From: Carboxylicivirga taeanensis
Lineage (GTDB): Bacteria > Bacteroidota > Bacteroidia > Bacteroidales > Marinilabiliaceae
Direction of reading: 5' to 3'
NCBI RefSeq assembly: GCF_051851475.1
Contig: NZ_JBPUSJ010000014.1
Span: forward strand, 1-64,000
Length of the DNA: 64,000 nucleotides
Shown: piece after piece, positions 44,779-52,144 of the stretch
Position numbering within the stretch: position 1 is the first letter of the stretch
Layout: every line of letters starts with the position of its first letter
Notes under the pieces: generated by a model
Databases searched by the model: none
The model's input: only the letters and a program-made list of their open reading frames with translations
What the model was told of the DNA's origin: nothing
Position numbers and translations under genes: made by a program

Positions 44779-45229
44779 GCGTTCTGATTATGTTTTGTAG
44801 TTACTTTTTTTCAATTTTAAATTAAAAGCCGTTACTTTGTAAGTACCCTCAAAGAAGCAATACAACTAATTCGTCTGGATTAAAAACCTATCCATTATTG
44901 TGTGTTGGGAAAGTCGGGCGCAGTAATGAGAGGAAATGGCAGTTTGTCATTTCAGTATTGCTATCAGTAAATTATGAATGATTTTAAGGTGGATGTTTTT
45001 TAAACAATGAAATGAAATGTTGTAAATGAAGACTTGCTTATGAATTGTAAGTGATGATGTATTTTAGTAGTTTATTAGCTGAGTTATTGCCTGATTCTGA
45101 GTCGAAAAAAAATGATGAGGTGATAATGTGAAAGTTGGCCTTGTAGAGTGGGCATTAGAGCTGCTATTTTCTGTTTTTAAACATCTTAAATAAATGATAA
45201 AAGACATGTAAATAATGCGAATTTCACCG
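44779..45229. other. Intergenic stretch upstream of pta
   Basis: About 450 AT-rich bases. I see no gene-like frame, RNA gene or repeat. Control elements for the pta cluster may lie at its right end. Confidence 0.5.
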
Positions 45230-45237
45230 TAGATTTG
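45230..45237 (+). promoter_or_regulatory. -7 box of the pta cluster
   Basis: TAGATTTG fits TAnnTTTG, 34 bases before the pta ATG. The -33 position (CATG, 45205-45208) is weak. Confidence 0.5.
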
Positions 45238-45271
45238 CATAAAATTGATAATTATAACAATTAACAACGAA

Positions 45272-46276
45272 ATGGAATTTATTGAACAACTTAAGCAGAA
45301 GGCAAGCGAGAATAAAAAACGAATTGTTTTGCCTGAAGGTTTAGAAGAGAGAACTCTTCGAGCTGCTGACACTATTTTAACCGAAGGTTTTGCAGATGTT
45401 ATCCTGATTGGTAATACGGAAAAAGTGAATGAAGCTGCTGCTGGTTTTGGTTTAAAAAATATAAGTAAAGCTACAGTTGTTGACCCCGAAAATCACGAAA
45501 AAATTGATGCTTATGCAGATATGATGGTGGAGATTCGCAAGAACAAAGGGTTAACAAAGGAGCAGGCGCTTGAGTTAATTAAAAATCCATTGTACTTGGC
45601 TGTTATGATGATTAAGGCTGGTGATGCTGATGGTGAAGTTGCCGGAGCAGATAATGCTACAGGCGATGTACTTCGTCCAGCTTTTCAGTATGTGAAAACA
45701 GCTCCTGGTATCAGTGTTGTTTCAGGTGCTTTTATCATGATTCTTAAGGATAAGGAGTTTGGTGAGGATGGCATGATGGTGTTTGCCGACTGTGCCGTAC
45801 ACCCTAACCCAACAGCCGAGGAGCTGGCCGAAATTGCTGTTGCAACAGGTCGCACCACTAAAGCGATTGCTGGTTTTGAGCCCAAAATTGCCATGTTAAG
45901 CTTCTCCACCAAAGGATCGGCTAAACACGAAATGGTTGATAAAGTTGCCACAGCCACAGAACTGGCTAAGAAAATGGCGCCAGATTTGAAGATTGAAGGT
46001 GAGATTCAGTCCGATGCGGCTATTATCCCAGAGATTGGACAAAAGAAAGCGCCCGGGTCAGAAATTGCGGGTCATGCCAATGTGTTGGTATTCCCAACAT
46101 TAGAAACTGGTAACATTGCTTACAAGCTGGTGCAGCGTATGGCGCACGCTGAAGCCATAGGACCGGTATTGCAAGGGATGGCCGCGCCAATTAACGATTT
46201 ATCGCGAGGCTGTTCGGTAAGTGATATTGTCAACCTGGTGGCTATTACAGCAAATCAGGCTGGAGGAAATATGTAA
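45272..46276 (+). CDS. pta: Phosphate acetyltransferase
   Basis: A 334-residue short (class I) phosphotransacetylase from the ATG at 45272 (MEFIEQLKQKASENKKRIVL). The frame is open from 45245 without support. It converts acetyl-CoA and phosphate to acetyl phosphate and CoA. Motifs are RIVLPEGLEERTLRAA, MMIKAGDADGEVAGADNATG, VFADCAVHPNPTAEELAEIA, MLSFSTKGSAKH, and VFPTLETGNIAYKLVQRM near the C-terminus. It is first in an array with hbd, ackA, ptb and buk. A hairpin follows its stop. Confidence 0.95.
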   Translation: MEFIEQLKQKASENKKRIVLPEGLEERTLRAADTILTEGFADVILIGNTEKVNEAAAGFGLKNISKATVVDPENHEKIDAYADMMVEIRKNKGLTKEQALELIKNPLYLAVMMIKAGDADGEVAGADNATGDVLRPAFQYVKTAPGISVVSGAFIMILKDKEFGEDGMMVFADCAVHPNPTAEELAEIAVATGRTTKAIAGFEPKIAMLSFSTKGSAKHEMVDKVATATELAKKMAPDLKIEGEIQSDAAIIPEIGQKKAPGSEIAGHANVLVFPTLETGNIAYKLVQRMAHAEAIGPVLQGMAAPINDLSRGCSVSDIVNLVAITANQAGGNM

Positions 46277-46283
46277 ATTGAAG

Positions 46284-46305
46284 GCCGGTTTTTACCGGCT
46301 TTTTG
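46284..46305 (+). terminator. Terminator or attenuator after pta
   Basis: A 6-bp GC-rich stem (GCCGGT with ACCGGC) closes a TTTT loop and ends in five Ts. It separates pta from the rest of the array, or allows partial read-through. Confidence 0.7.
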
Positions 46306-46363
46306 TTTTTAGAATGCAATTACATAAGTATAAAAACCATTAGGAAATAAAAAAAGGGAATAA

Positions 46364-47347
46364 ATGGCTGAAATTCTTGTAGAACCTATTGAACAATATG
46401 CTTTAGGTCAGAAGAAAAAAGGGAAAACATTGTTTTCAAAAGTTGGCGTTGTTGGATGTGGAAAAGAAGGGCAGAATATTGCTCGCATCGCCAGCTGGCA
46501 TGGAATGGAAGTTGTTTTCATTGAGCTGAATGAAGAGAAGATTGCCTCGGCTCTTGATAACATTGGTAAGGAGTTGGATAGTCGAATTGAAAGCTGGGGT
46601 TTGACTGAAAGTGAGAAGCGAGCTATCATGAGCCGTATCAAAGGCTCTACCGACTTTAATGATTTGGCCGACTGTGATTTTGTGATAGAAGCCATCAGAG
46701 CTGATGAAAAAACTGGTGTACGCAGTATCGATGCCCGTAAAGAGGTATTCAGAAAAGTAGAAGCTGTAGTTGCCCGTGATGCCATTATTGCAACCAATGC
46801 CACCACCATTGTTGTTACAGAATTGGCTTCAGAACTGCAATTTCGTGAGCGCTGCGTCAGCCTCCATTTTTTCGTGACTTCGCCCGAAGCCCGAATTATT
46901 GAGGTCGTTAAAGGTTTGTATACTTCAGATGAGGTTTATGAGCGTGTTTGCACTTTTGTGAAGTTAATTAATCGTGATGTTATACCAGTTGAAGAGTCGG
47001 CAGGCATCGTGAGTGTACGCTTATATGTTACTTTACTTAATGAAGCGTGCGCAGCTTTGATGGAAGGTGTTGCTACGATGCGAGACATTGATAAGACCAT
47101 GGAAATTGGTTTAGGCATGCGTCTGGGACCTTTTAAATCAGCCGATGTTATTGGTTTGGATAAAGTCGTTCGTTGGATGGAGAACTTGTATGAGGAGTTT
47201 GGTAATCAGAAATTTGCGCCATCTCCTTTAGTGCGTCGTTTAGTGCGCGCCAAACGCTTGGGTAGTCATGTTGGTGTTGGTTTTTATCGTTACGATCAGG
47301 ATGGTAATATTCTGGATGACGAACCAATTTTGGGAAAAAAAGCCTAA
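46364..47347 (+). CDS. hbd: 3-hydroxyacyl-CoA dehydrogenase family protein
   Basis: A 327-residue enzyme with the two-domain 3-hydroxybutyryl-CoA dehydrogenase fold. The Rossmann motif is VGVVGCGKEGQNIARIASWH, with Lys-Glu-Gly where the family usually has Gly-x-Met-Gly. The catalytic His lies in SLHFFVTSPEARIIEVVKG. The family's usual HFFNPxP is changed here (Val-Thr-Ser for Asn-Pro-x), which may alter activity or substrate. The C-terminal helical domain (VSVRLYVTLLNEACAALMEG, DIDKTMEIGLGMRLGPF, FYRYDQDG) is normal. Its place between pta and ackA suggests a role in reductive butyrate formation. Confidence 0.85.
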   Translation: MAEILVEPIEQYALGQKKKGKTLFSKVGVVGCGKEGQNIARIASWHGMEVVFIELNEEKIASALDNIGKELDSRIESWGLTESEKRAIMSRIKGSTDFNDLADCDFVIEAIRADEKTGVRSIDARKEVFRKVEAVVARDAIIATNATTIVVTELASELQFRERCVSLHFFVTSPEARIIEVVKGLYTSDEVYERVCTFVKLINRDVIPVEESAGIVSVRLYVTLLNEACAALMEGVATMRDIDKTMEIGLGMRLGPFKSADVIGLDKVVRWMENLYEEFGNQKFAPSPLVRRLVRAKRLGSHVGVGFYRYDQDGNILDDEPILGKKA

Positions 47348-47411
47348 GTGAGCAATTAAAGTAACATTAACGAACAAGATGGCTAAAGCCATTAAAAAGA
47401 CGATAAGCAAG

Positions 47412-48629
47412 ATGAAGATTTTAGTATTGAACTGCGGTAGTTCATCTATAAAATATCAACTGTTCAACATGGCCGATAATGACTGGTTCGTGTTGGCAGC
47501 CGGTGGTGTAGAAAAGATTGGTTTAAAAGGTTCTTTTTTAAAGCACCAGAAAGAAGGTAACGAAAAAGTACTGTTGGAAGGTGAGATACTCGATCATCAA
47601 ACAGGTATCGACTATATATTGGGGGTTTTGGTAAGTGAGCGTCACGGTTGTATCAAATCTCTCGAAGAAATTGATGCTGTTGGTCACCGTGTGGTGCATG
47701 GTGGTGAGGAGTTTAACTCAAGTGTGTTTATTACCAACGATGTGGTTCGTAAAATGGAAGAGTGTATTGAACTCGCACCGCTTCACAATCCACCAAACCT
47801 GAAAGGAATTGAAGCAATTACACAATTGTTGCCAAGTGTTCCTCAATGCGGGGTGTTTGACACTGCTTTTCATCAAACAATGCCCAAAGAAGCCTATATG
47901 TATGCCATTCCGCAGTCCCTCTACAAAAAGTATGGTATCCGTCGATATGGATTCCACGGTACCAGTCACCGCTATGTTTCAAAGCGTGCCTGCGATATCT
48001 TGGGAGTAGATTATTCGACGCAGAAAATTATTTCTTGTCACTTGGGTAACGGAGCATCTATCTGTGCCATCAAAGATGGAAAGTCGGTTGATACATCAAT
48101 GGGCTTCACACCATTAGAAGGTCTGGTAATGGGTACGCGCGCAGGAGATCTTGACTTGGGCGCCGTAACTTACATCATGGACAAAGAATTGATTGGTACG
48201 CGCTCTGCCAGTGTGCTGTTTAATAAGCACAGTGGATTGCTCGGTTTGACCGGTATTTCTTCCGACATGAGAGAGGTGTATGGTGCTTCCAATGATGGAA
48301 ATGATGCTGCTCAGCTGGGGCTTAAAATCTATGATTACCGCATTAGAAAGTACATTGGTTCGTATGCTGCCGCTATGGGTGGTGTCGACATTGTTGTTTT
48401 CACTGGTGGTATTGGCGAAAATGCTTTCTATGTAAGAGAAGGTGTTTGTGAAGAACTTAAGTTTTTAGGTATTGAAATCGATAGCGCTAAAAACAATGAG
48501 ACGTTTGGTAAAGAGCAGGTAATCAGCTCCGACGAAAGCAAAGTAAAAGTAATGGTAGTGCCAACTAATGAAGAATTAGTGATTGCTCAGGATACTAAAG
48601 AAATTGTTGAGGAATTGGCTAACCGCTAA
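47412..48629 (+). CDS. ackA: Acetate kinase
   Basis: A 405-residue acetokinase from the ATG at 47412 (MKILVLNCGSSSIKYQLF), the usual start. The open frame begins 11 codons earlier with a Lys-rich run that does not fit. It makes ATP and acetate from acetyl phosphate. Signatures are VGHRVVHGGEEFNSS, FDTAFHQTMPKEAYMYAIP, RRYGFHGTSHRYV, CHLGNGASICAIKDGKS, TRAGDLDLG and FTGGIGENAFYVRE. It is the partner of pta, separated here by the hbd gene. Confidence 0.96.
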   Translation: MKILVLNCGSSSIKYQLFNMADNDWFVLAAGGVEKIGLKGSFLKHQKEGNEKVLLEGEILDHQTGIDYILGVLVSERHGCIKSLEEIDAVGHRVVHGGEEFNSSVFITNDVVRKMEECIELAPLHNPPNLKGIEAITQLLPSVPQCGVFDTAFHQTMPKEAYMYAIPQSLYKKYGIRRYGFHGTSHRYVSKRACDILGVDYSTQKIISCHLGNGASICAIKDGKSVDTSMGFTPLEGLVMGTRAGDLDLGAVTYIMDKELIGTRSASVLFNKHSGLLGLTGISSDMREVYGASNDGNDAAQLGLKIYDYRIRKYIGSYAAAMGGVDIVVFTGGIGENAFYVREGVCEELKFLGIEIDSAKNNETFGKEQVISSDESKVKVMVVPTNEELVIAQDTKEIVEELANR

Positions 48630-48662
48630 TAGAACAGACTAAATCCAAAGATCCAATATAAA

Positions 48663-49559
48663 ATGTTTAAATCCTTATCTGATCTTCAAGAACTTATTAA
48701 AAAAAATAAGGTTAAGAAGAGGCTAGCTCTTGCTGTTTCGCAAGATACACACTCCTTAGAGGCAGTGCATACTGCCTTTAAGGCAGGTATTATAGAACCC
48801 ATTTTAATTGGTTCCCGTCCGGATACAGAACGTATCATTGAGGAGAAAGGGTTCGATTTTGATGGGGCAACTTTTATTCATGAACCCAATGATGTAAAGT
48901 CGGTGGAACTGGCTGTGCGCATGGTGCACGACAATAAAGCAGACATATTGATGAAAGGTAAAGTAGCAACACCCGTGTTATTAAAGGGTGTGCTTAACAA
49001 AGAGTGGGGATTGCGCACAGGTAGTTTGTTGTCGCACTTTGCATTGTTTGAGGTAGATACCTATCATAAATTAATTGCTGTGACCGATGTGGCAATGAAT
49101 ATTGCTCCCAACTTACAAGACAAGATTGCCATTGTGAATAATTCGGTAGGTTACATGAATAAGATGGGTATTGCCAAACCCAAAGTTGCCGTGTTGGGCG
49201 CCATTGAAATGGTCAATGAAAGCATGCAGGCAACACTTGATGCAGCGCTGTTGTCCAAAATGAATCAACGCGATCAAATAAAAAACTGCATCATTGATGG
49301 GCCCTTAGCTTTTGATAATGCTGTAAGTTTTGAAAGTGCCAAACACAAAGGCATCAAAAGTGAAGTTGCGGGTGATACCGACCTTTTGTTAATGCCTGAT
49401 ATAGAGGTGGGGAATGTTCTTTACAAAACCTTGGTTTTCTTTGCTAAAGCAAAGGTAGCTTCGGTTATTTTAGGTGCTTCGGCCCCCATTGTTCTCACCT
49501 CTCGAAGCGATTCAGAAGAGTCAAAATACAATAGTATTTTATTAGCCACAATGGGTTAA
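48663..49559 (+). CDS. ptb: Phosphate butyryltransferase
   Basis: A 298-residue phosphotransbutyrylase that converts butyryl-CoA (or branched acyl-CoA) and phosphate to the acyl phosphate. Typical stretches are RLALAVSQDTHSLEAVHTAF, ADILMKGKVATPVLLKGVLN, SLLSHFALFEVDTYHKLIAV, DVAMNIAPNLQDKIAIVNN, and LLMPDIEVGNVLYKTLVFFA. Length and pattern separate it from the acetyl enzyme at 45272. It lies 33 bases after ackA. A terminator hairpin stands between it and buk. Confidence 0.93.
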   Translation: MFKSLSDLQELIKKNKVKKRLALAVSQDTHSLEAVHTAFKAGIIEPILIGSRPDTERIIEEKGFDFDGATFIHEPNDVKSVELAVRMVHDNKADILMKGKVATPVLLKGVLNKEWGLRTGSLLSHFALFEVDTYHKLIAVTDVAMNIAPNLQDKIAIVNNSVGYMNKMGIAKPKVAVLGAIEMVNESMQATLDAALLSKMNQRDQIKNCIIDGPLAFDNAVSFESAKHKGIKSEVAGDTDLLLMPDIEVGNVLYKTLVFFAKAKVASVILGASAPIVLTSRSDSEESKYNSILLATMG

Positions 49560-49566
49560 TGTTATA

Positions 49567-49600
49567 TCCCCCAATTTGTTCGTCAGGTTGGGGGACTTTT
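49567..49600 (+). terminator. Terminator or attenuator between ptb and buk
   Basis: An 8-bp stem (TCCCCCAA with TTGGGGGA) closes a 13-nt loop and is followed by CTTTT. It lies 7 bases after the ptb stop. Confidence 0.7.
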
Positions 49601-49649
49601 CTATTAATCAGATAATTTTCGTGAAAAATCCCTTAAATTAGATCAAACT

Positions 49650-50726
49650 ATGGACAAGAAGAAAATCCTTGTTATCAATCCAGGTTCAACATCTACAAAA
49701 ATTGCAGTGTACTGCGGAGATAAATCCGTTTTTTTAAAAACTCTGCGTCATTCTACAGAAGAGATTAGCCAGTTTCCGAACATCGCCTCTCAATTTGAAT
49801 TCAGAAAAGAAACCATCATAAAGGAGCTTTTAGAAGCCGATATTGAAATAGATGATTTTGATGCAATTGTTGGGCGTGGCGGAATGGTTAAGCCAATTGC
49901 CTCTGGCGTATATGAGGTAAACGAAGCCTTGAAAGCAGACCTGAGAAAGGGTGTACTTGGTGAGCATGCCAGTAACCTGGGAGGCCTCATTGCTGATGAT
50001 ATGGCTAAAAATATCGAAGGAGCGCGTGCTTTTATAGCTGATCCGGTGGTTGTGGATGAGTTGCAGGATGTGGCACGTATCACGGGGCATCCGGAAATGC
50101 CACGCCGTTCAATCTTTCATGCCTTAAACCAAAAAGCGGTGGCCAAACGATTTGCCCACGAGATTGAAAAGAAATACGAAGAGATTAATGTGATTGTAGC
50201 TCACTTAGGCGGAGGAATTTCTGTGGGAGCTCACCTCAAAGGTAAAGTGGTAGACGTAAATAATGCGCTGGATGGCTACGGCCCCTTCTCACCTGAAAGG
50301 GCTGGTACACTTCCTACTGGTGCGCTGATAGATGCATGCTATAGTGGCAAGTATAGCTATGAAGAGATGCGTAAGATTGTAAACGGTAAAGGCGGTTTGG
50401 TAGCTCACCTTGGCACCAACCAGGCCCATGAAGTGGAAAAGAAAGCCGCCGAAGGTGAGCCGCATTATAAGCTGATCCATTCAGCCATGTCATATCAAAT
50501 TGGAAAAACCATTGGTGGCTGTGCTGCCGTATTAAAAGGTCAGGTAGACGGTATAATTGTTACCGGAGGTATTGCTTACGATAAGCTGGTTATTGAGTAC
50601 CTTAAAGATATGGTGGGTTGGATTGCGCCAGTAAAGGTTTACCCTGGCGAAGATGAAATGAAAGCTTTAGCCGAAAATGGATTGGCCGTGCTCAATGGCG
50701 AAGTAGAGTGCCAAACGTATGAATAG
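49650..50726 (+). CDS. buk: Butyrate kinase
   Basis: A 358-residue acyl kinase that makes ATP and butyrate (or isobutyrate/isovalerate) from the acyl phosphate. Signatures are KKILVINPGSTSTKIAVYCG, AIVGRGGMVKPIASGVYEVN, HASNLGGLIADDMAKNI, PRRSIFHALNQKAVAKRFA, VAHLGGGISVGAHLKGKVVD, RAGTLPTGALID and VDGIIVTGGIAYDKLVIEYL. It is the partner of ptb and the last gene of the fermentation array, ended by a strong terminator. Confidence 0.95.
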   Translation: MDKKKILVINPGSTSTKIAVYCGDKSVFLKTLRHSTEEISQFPNIASQFEFRKETIIKELLEADIEIDDFDAIVGRGGMVKPIASGVYEVNEALKADLRKGVLGEHASNLGGLIADDMAKNIEGARAFIADPVVVDELQDVARITGHPEMPRRSIFHALNQKAVAKRFAHEIEKKYEEINVIVAHLGGGISVGAHLKGKVVDVNNALDGYGPFSPERAGTLPTGALIDACYSGKYSYEEMRKIVNGKGGLVAHLGTNQAHEVEKKAAEGEPHYKLIHSAMSYQIGKTIGGCAAVLKGQVDGIIVTGGIAYDKLVIEYLKDMVGWIAPVKVYPGEDEMKALAENGLAVLNGEVECQTYE

Positions 50727-50752
50727 CGTGCCCTATTTATAAGGAACTGTAC

Positions 50753-50783
50753 AATCCCGTTCATGAAGAACGGGATTTTTTTT
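50753..50783 (+). terminator. buk terminator
   Basis: A perfect 10-bp stem (AATCCCGTTC with GAACGGGATT) closes a 5-nt loop (ATGAA) and runs into eight Ts. An ATG at 50763 sits inside it, which argues against that codon as the antiporter start. Confidence 0.9.
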
Positions 50784-50807
50784 ATCTTACCGCCTTTAAT
50801 AAAATTT

Positions 50808-52097
50808 ATGGAAGAAGTAAGCGCATATTACCTGGTAATTGGAGCCGCAATTATCATTATTATCTCCTATTTATATAATATTGTGGCACATAAAACCAAT
50901 GTTCCAAGTGTTATACTTTTAATCGTTACTGGTTATTTGGCAAAGGAGTTTTTTGGAGTTAAGTTTAATGAAGATGATTGGTTTTTACCCCTGGAGATAT
51001 TAGGTATAGTTGGTTTGATTCTGATTGTTTTGGAGGCGGCTCTCGACCTGGAGCTACGTAAGAATAAACTTAATCTTATACGGCTATCAACCATTGTTGC
51101 CTTTTTGTCTTTATTCTTTAATACCTTTTTTCTGGCCATTGGTATTCGTTACTTTATTGGTAACCTCGATATGCTGACGGCCGTTATTTATGCCATTCCC
51201 TTATCTATAACCAGCAGTGCCATAGTTATACCAAGTGTAAGTCGCTTGGAGCGCCCCAAAAGGGAGTTTCTAATTTACGAAAGCACTATTTCCGATATTT
51301 TGGGGATCATGTTTTTCTACCTGCTCGTAGAAAATTTGGATACCAATGGGGCTACCAAAGTTGGCCTCAATGTGATCATTAATATTGGGGGAACACTATT
51401 GCTCAGTATTGCTCTCTCGTACGCTATGATTATGGCTTTTCAGAGAATAAAGTCAGACGTGAAGCTCTTTTTGTTTTTCGCTGTACTCATTTTGTTTTAC
51501 GCCATAGGAAAGCTATTTCACTTATCTTCTTTGTTGATGATATTGGTTTTTGGAATTGTGCTTGAAAACCGAACGCTTTTCTTTAGTGGCTTCCTACGTA
51601 AATACCTCCATGAGGAAAATGTCAGCCGGGTTCTGTCCGACTTTAAGCTGCTTACCCGCGAGAGTTCATTTGTGGTGCGAACTTTTTTCTTTTTCATACT
51701 TGGTATGTCCATCACTTTGGCAGGTGTTTTTGTGCCAGATATTTTACTGTTGACTCTATATTTTATTGTGGGGCTTTTTGCCTTTAGGTGGATTGTTTTT
51801 AAGATTATTTTTAAGCGAAATTATTTCCCACAATTCTTAATTGCTCCGCGCGGATTAATTTCGATCTTACTATTTTTTGCTATCCCAAAAGAATTTCGAA
51901 TTAATGATTTTGAATTGGGCATTCTGCTGTTGTCGATTGTAGTAACCAGCTTGCTAATGGCCTGGGCATTGGTTTTTGATGGTTTTGGCAAAGTTGGCAG
52001 GATTAAGCGATACATTTCATTTTTACGGGCAGTCGATAGAGGGAAGTCGCTGATGAAGCGGAAGAGAACGCATAAGGAGGATAGCCGTGTAAATTAA
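50808..52097 (+). CDS. Cation/proton antiporter (CPA family)
   Basis: A 429-residue polytopic membrane protein with about 12 TM helices, similar to NhaP/KefB-type Na+ or K+/H+ antiporters. I start it at 50808 (MEEVSAYYLVIGAAII) because the upstream ATG lies in the buk terminator. Motifs are TNVPSVILLIVTGYLAKEF, ILIVLEAALDLELRKNK, a middle segment AIPLSITSSAIVIPSVSRLE with unwound-helix character, and FLIAPRGLISILLFFAIPKE near the end. There is no C-terminal TrkA domain; the tail is short and basic. The exchanged cation cannot be named from sequence. Confidence 0.88.
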   Translation: MEEVSAYYLVIGAAIIIIISYLYNIVAHKTNVPSVILLIVTGYLAKEFFGVKFNEDDWFLPLEILGIVGLILIVLEAALDLELRKNKLNLIRLSTIVAFLSLFFNTFFLAIGIRYFIGNLDMLTAVIYAIPLSITSSAIVIPSVSRLERPKREFLIYESTISDILGIMFFYLLVENLDTNGATKVGLNVIINIGGTLLLSIALSYAMIMAFQRIKSDVKLFLFFAVLILFYAIGKLFHLSSLLMILVFGIVLENRTLFFSGFLRKYLHEENVSRVLSDFKLLTRESSFVVRTFFFFILGMSITLAGVFVPDILLLTLYFIVGLFAFRWIVFKIIFKRNYFPQFLIAPRGLISILLFFAIPKEFRINDFELGILLLSIVVTSLLMAWALVFDGFGKVGRIKRYISFLRAVDRGKSLMKRKRTHKEDSRVN

Positions 52098-52144
52098 TAA
52101 GAAGATTATTGTAACTTTTACAAGCGATAAATGTAAGGATAGCT

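Noticed and set aside
45064..45372. A minus-strand frame over the pta promoter
   Set aside because: It covers the pta start and its -7 box on the opposite strand; the composition looks like a shadow of pta plus AT-rich spacer.
50763..50808. ATG at 50763 as the start of the antiporter gene
   Set aside because: It lies in the loop of the buk terminator, and the added residues are the T-run translated. The ATG at 50808 precedes the normal first membrane helix.
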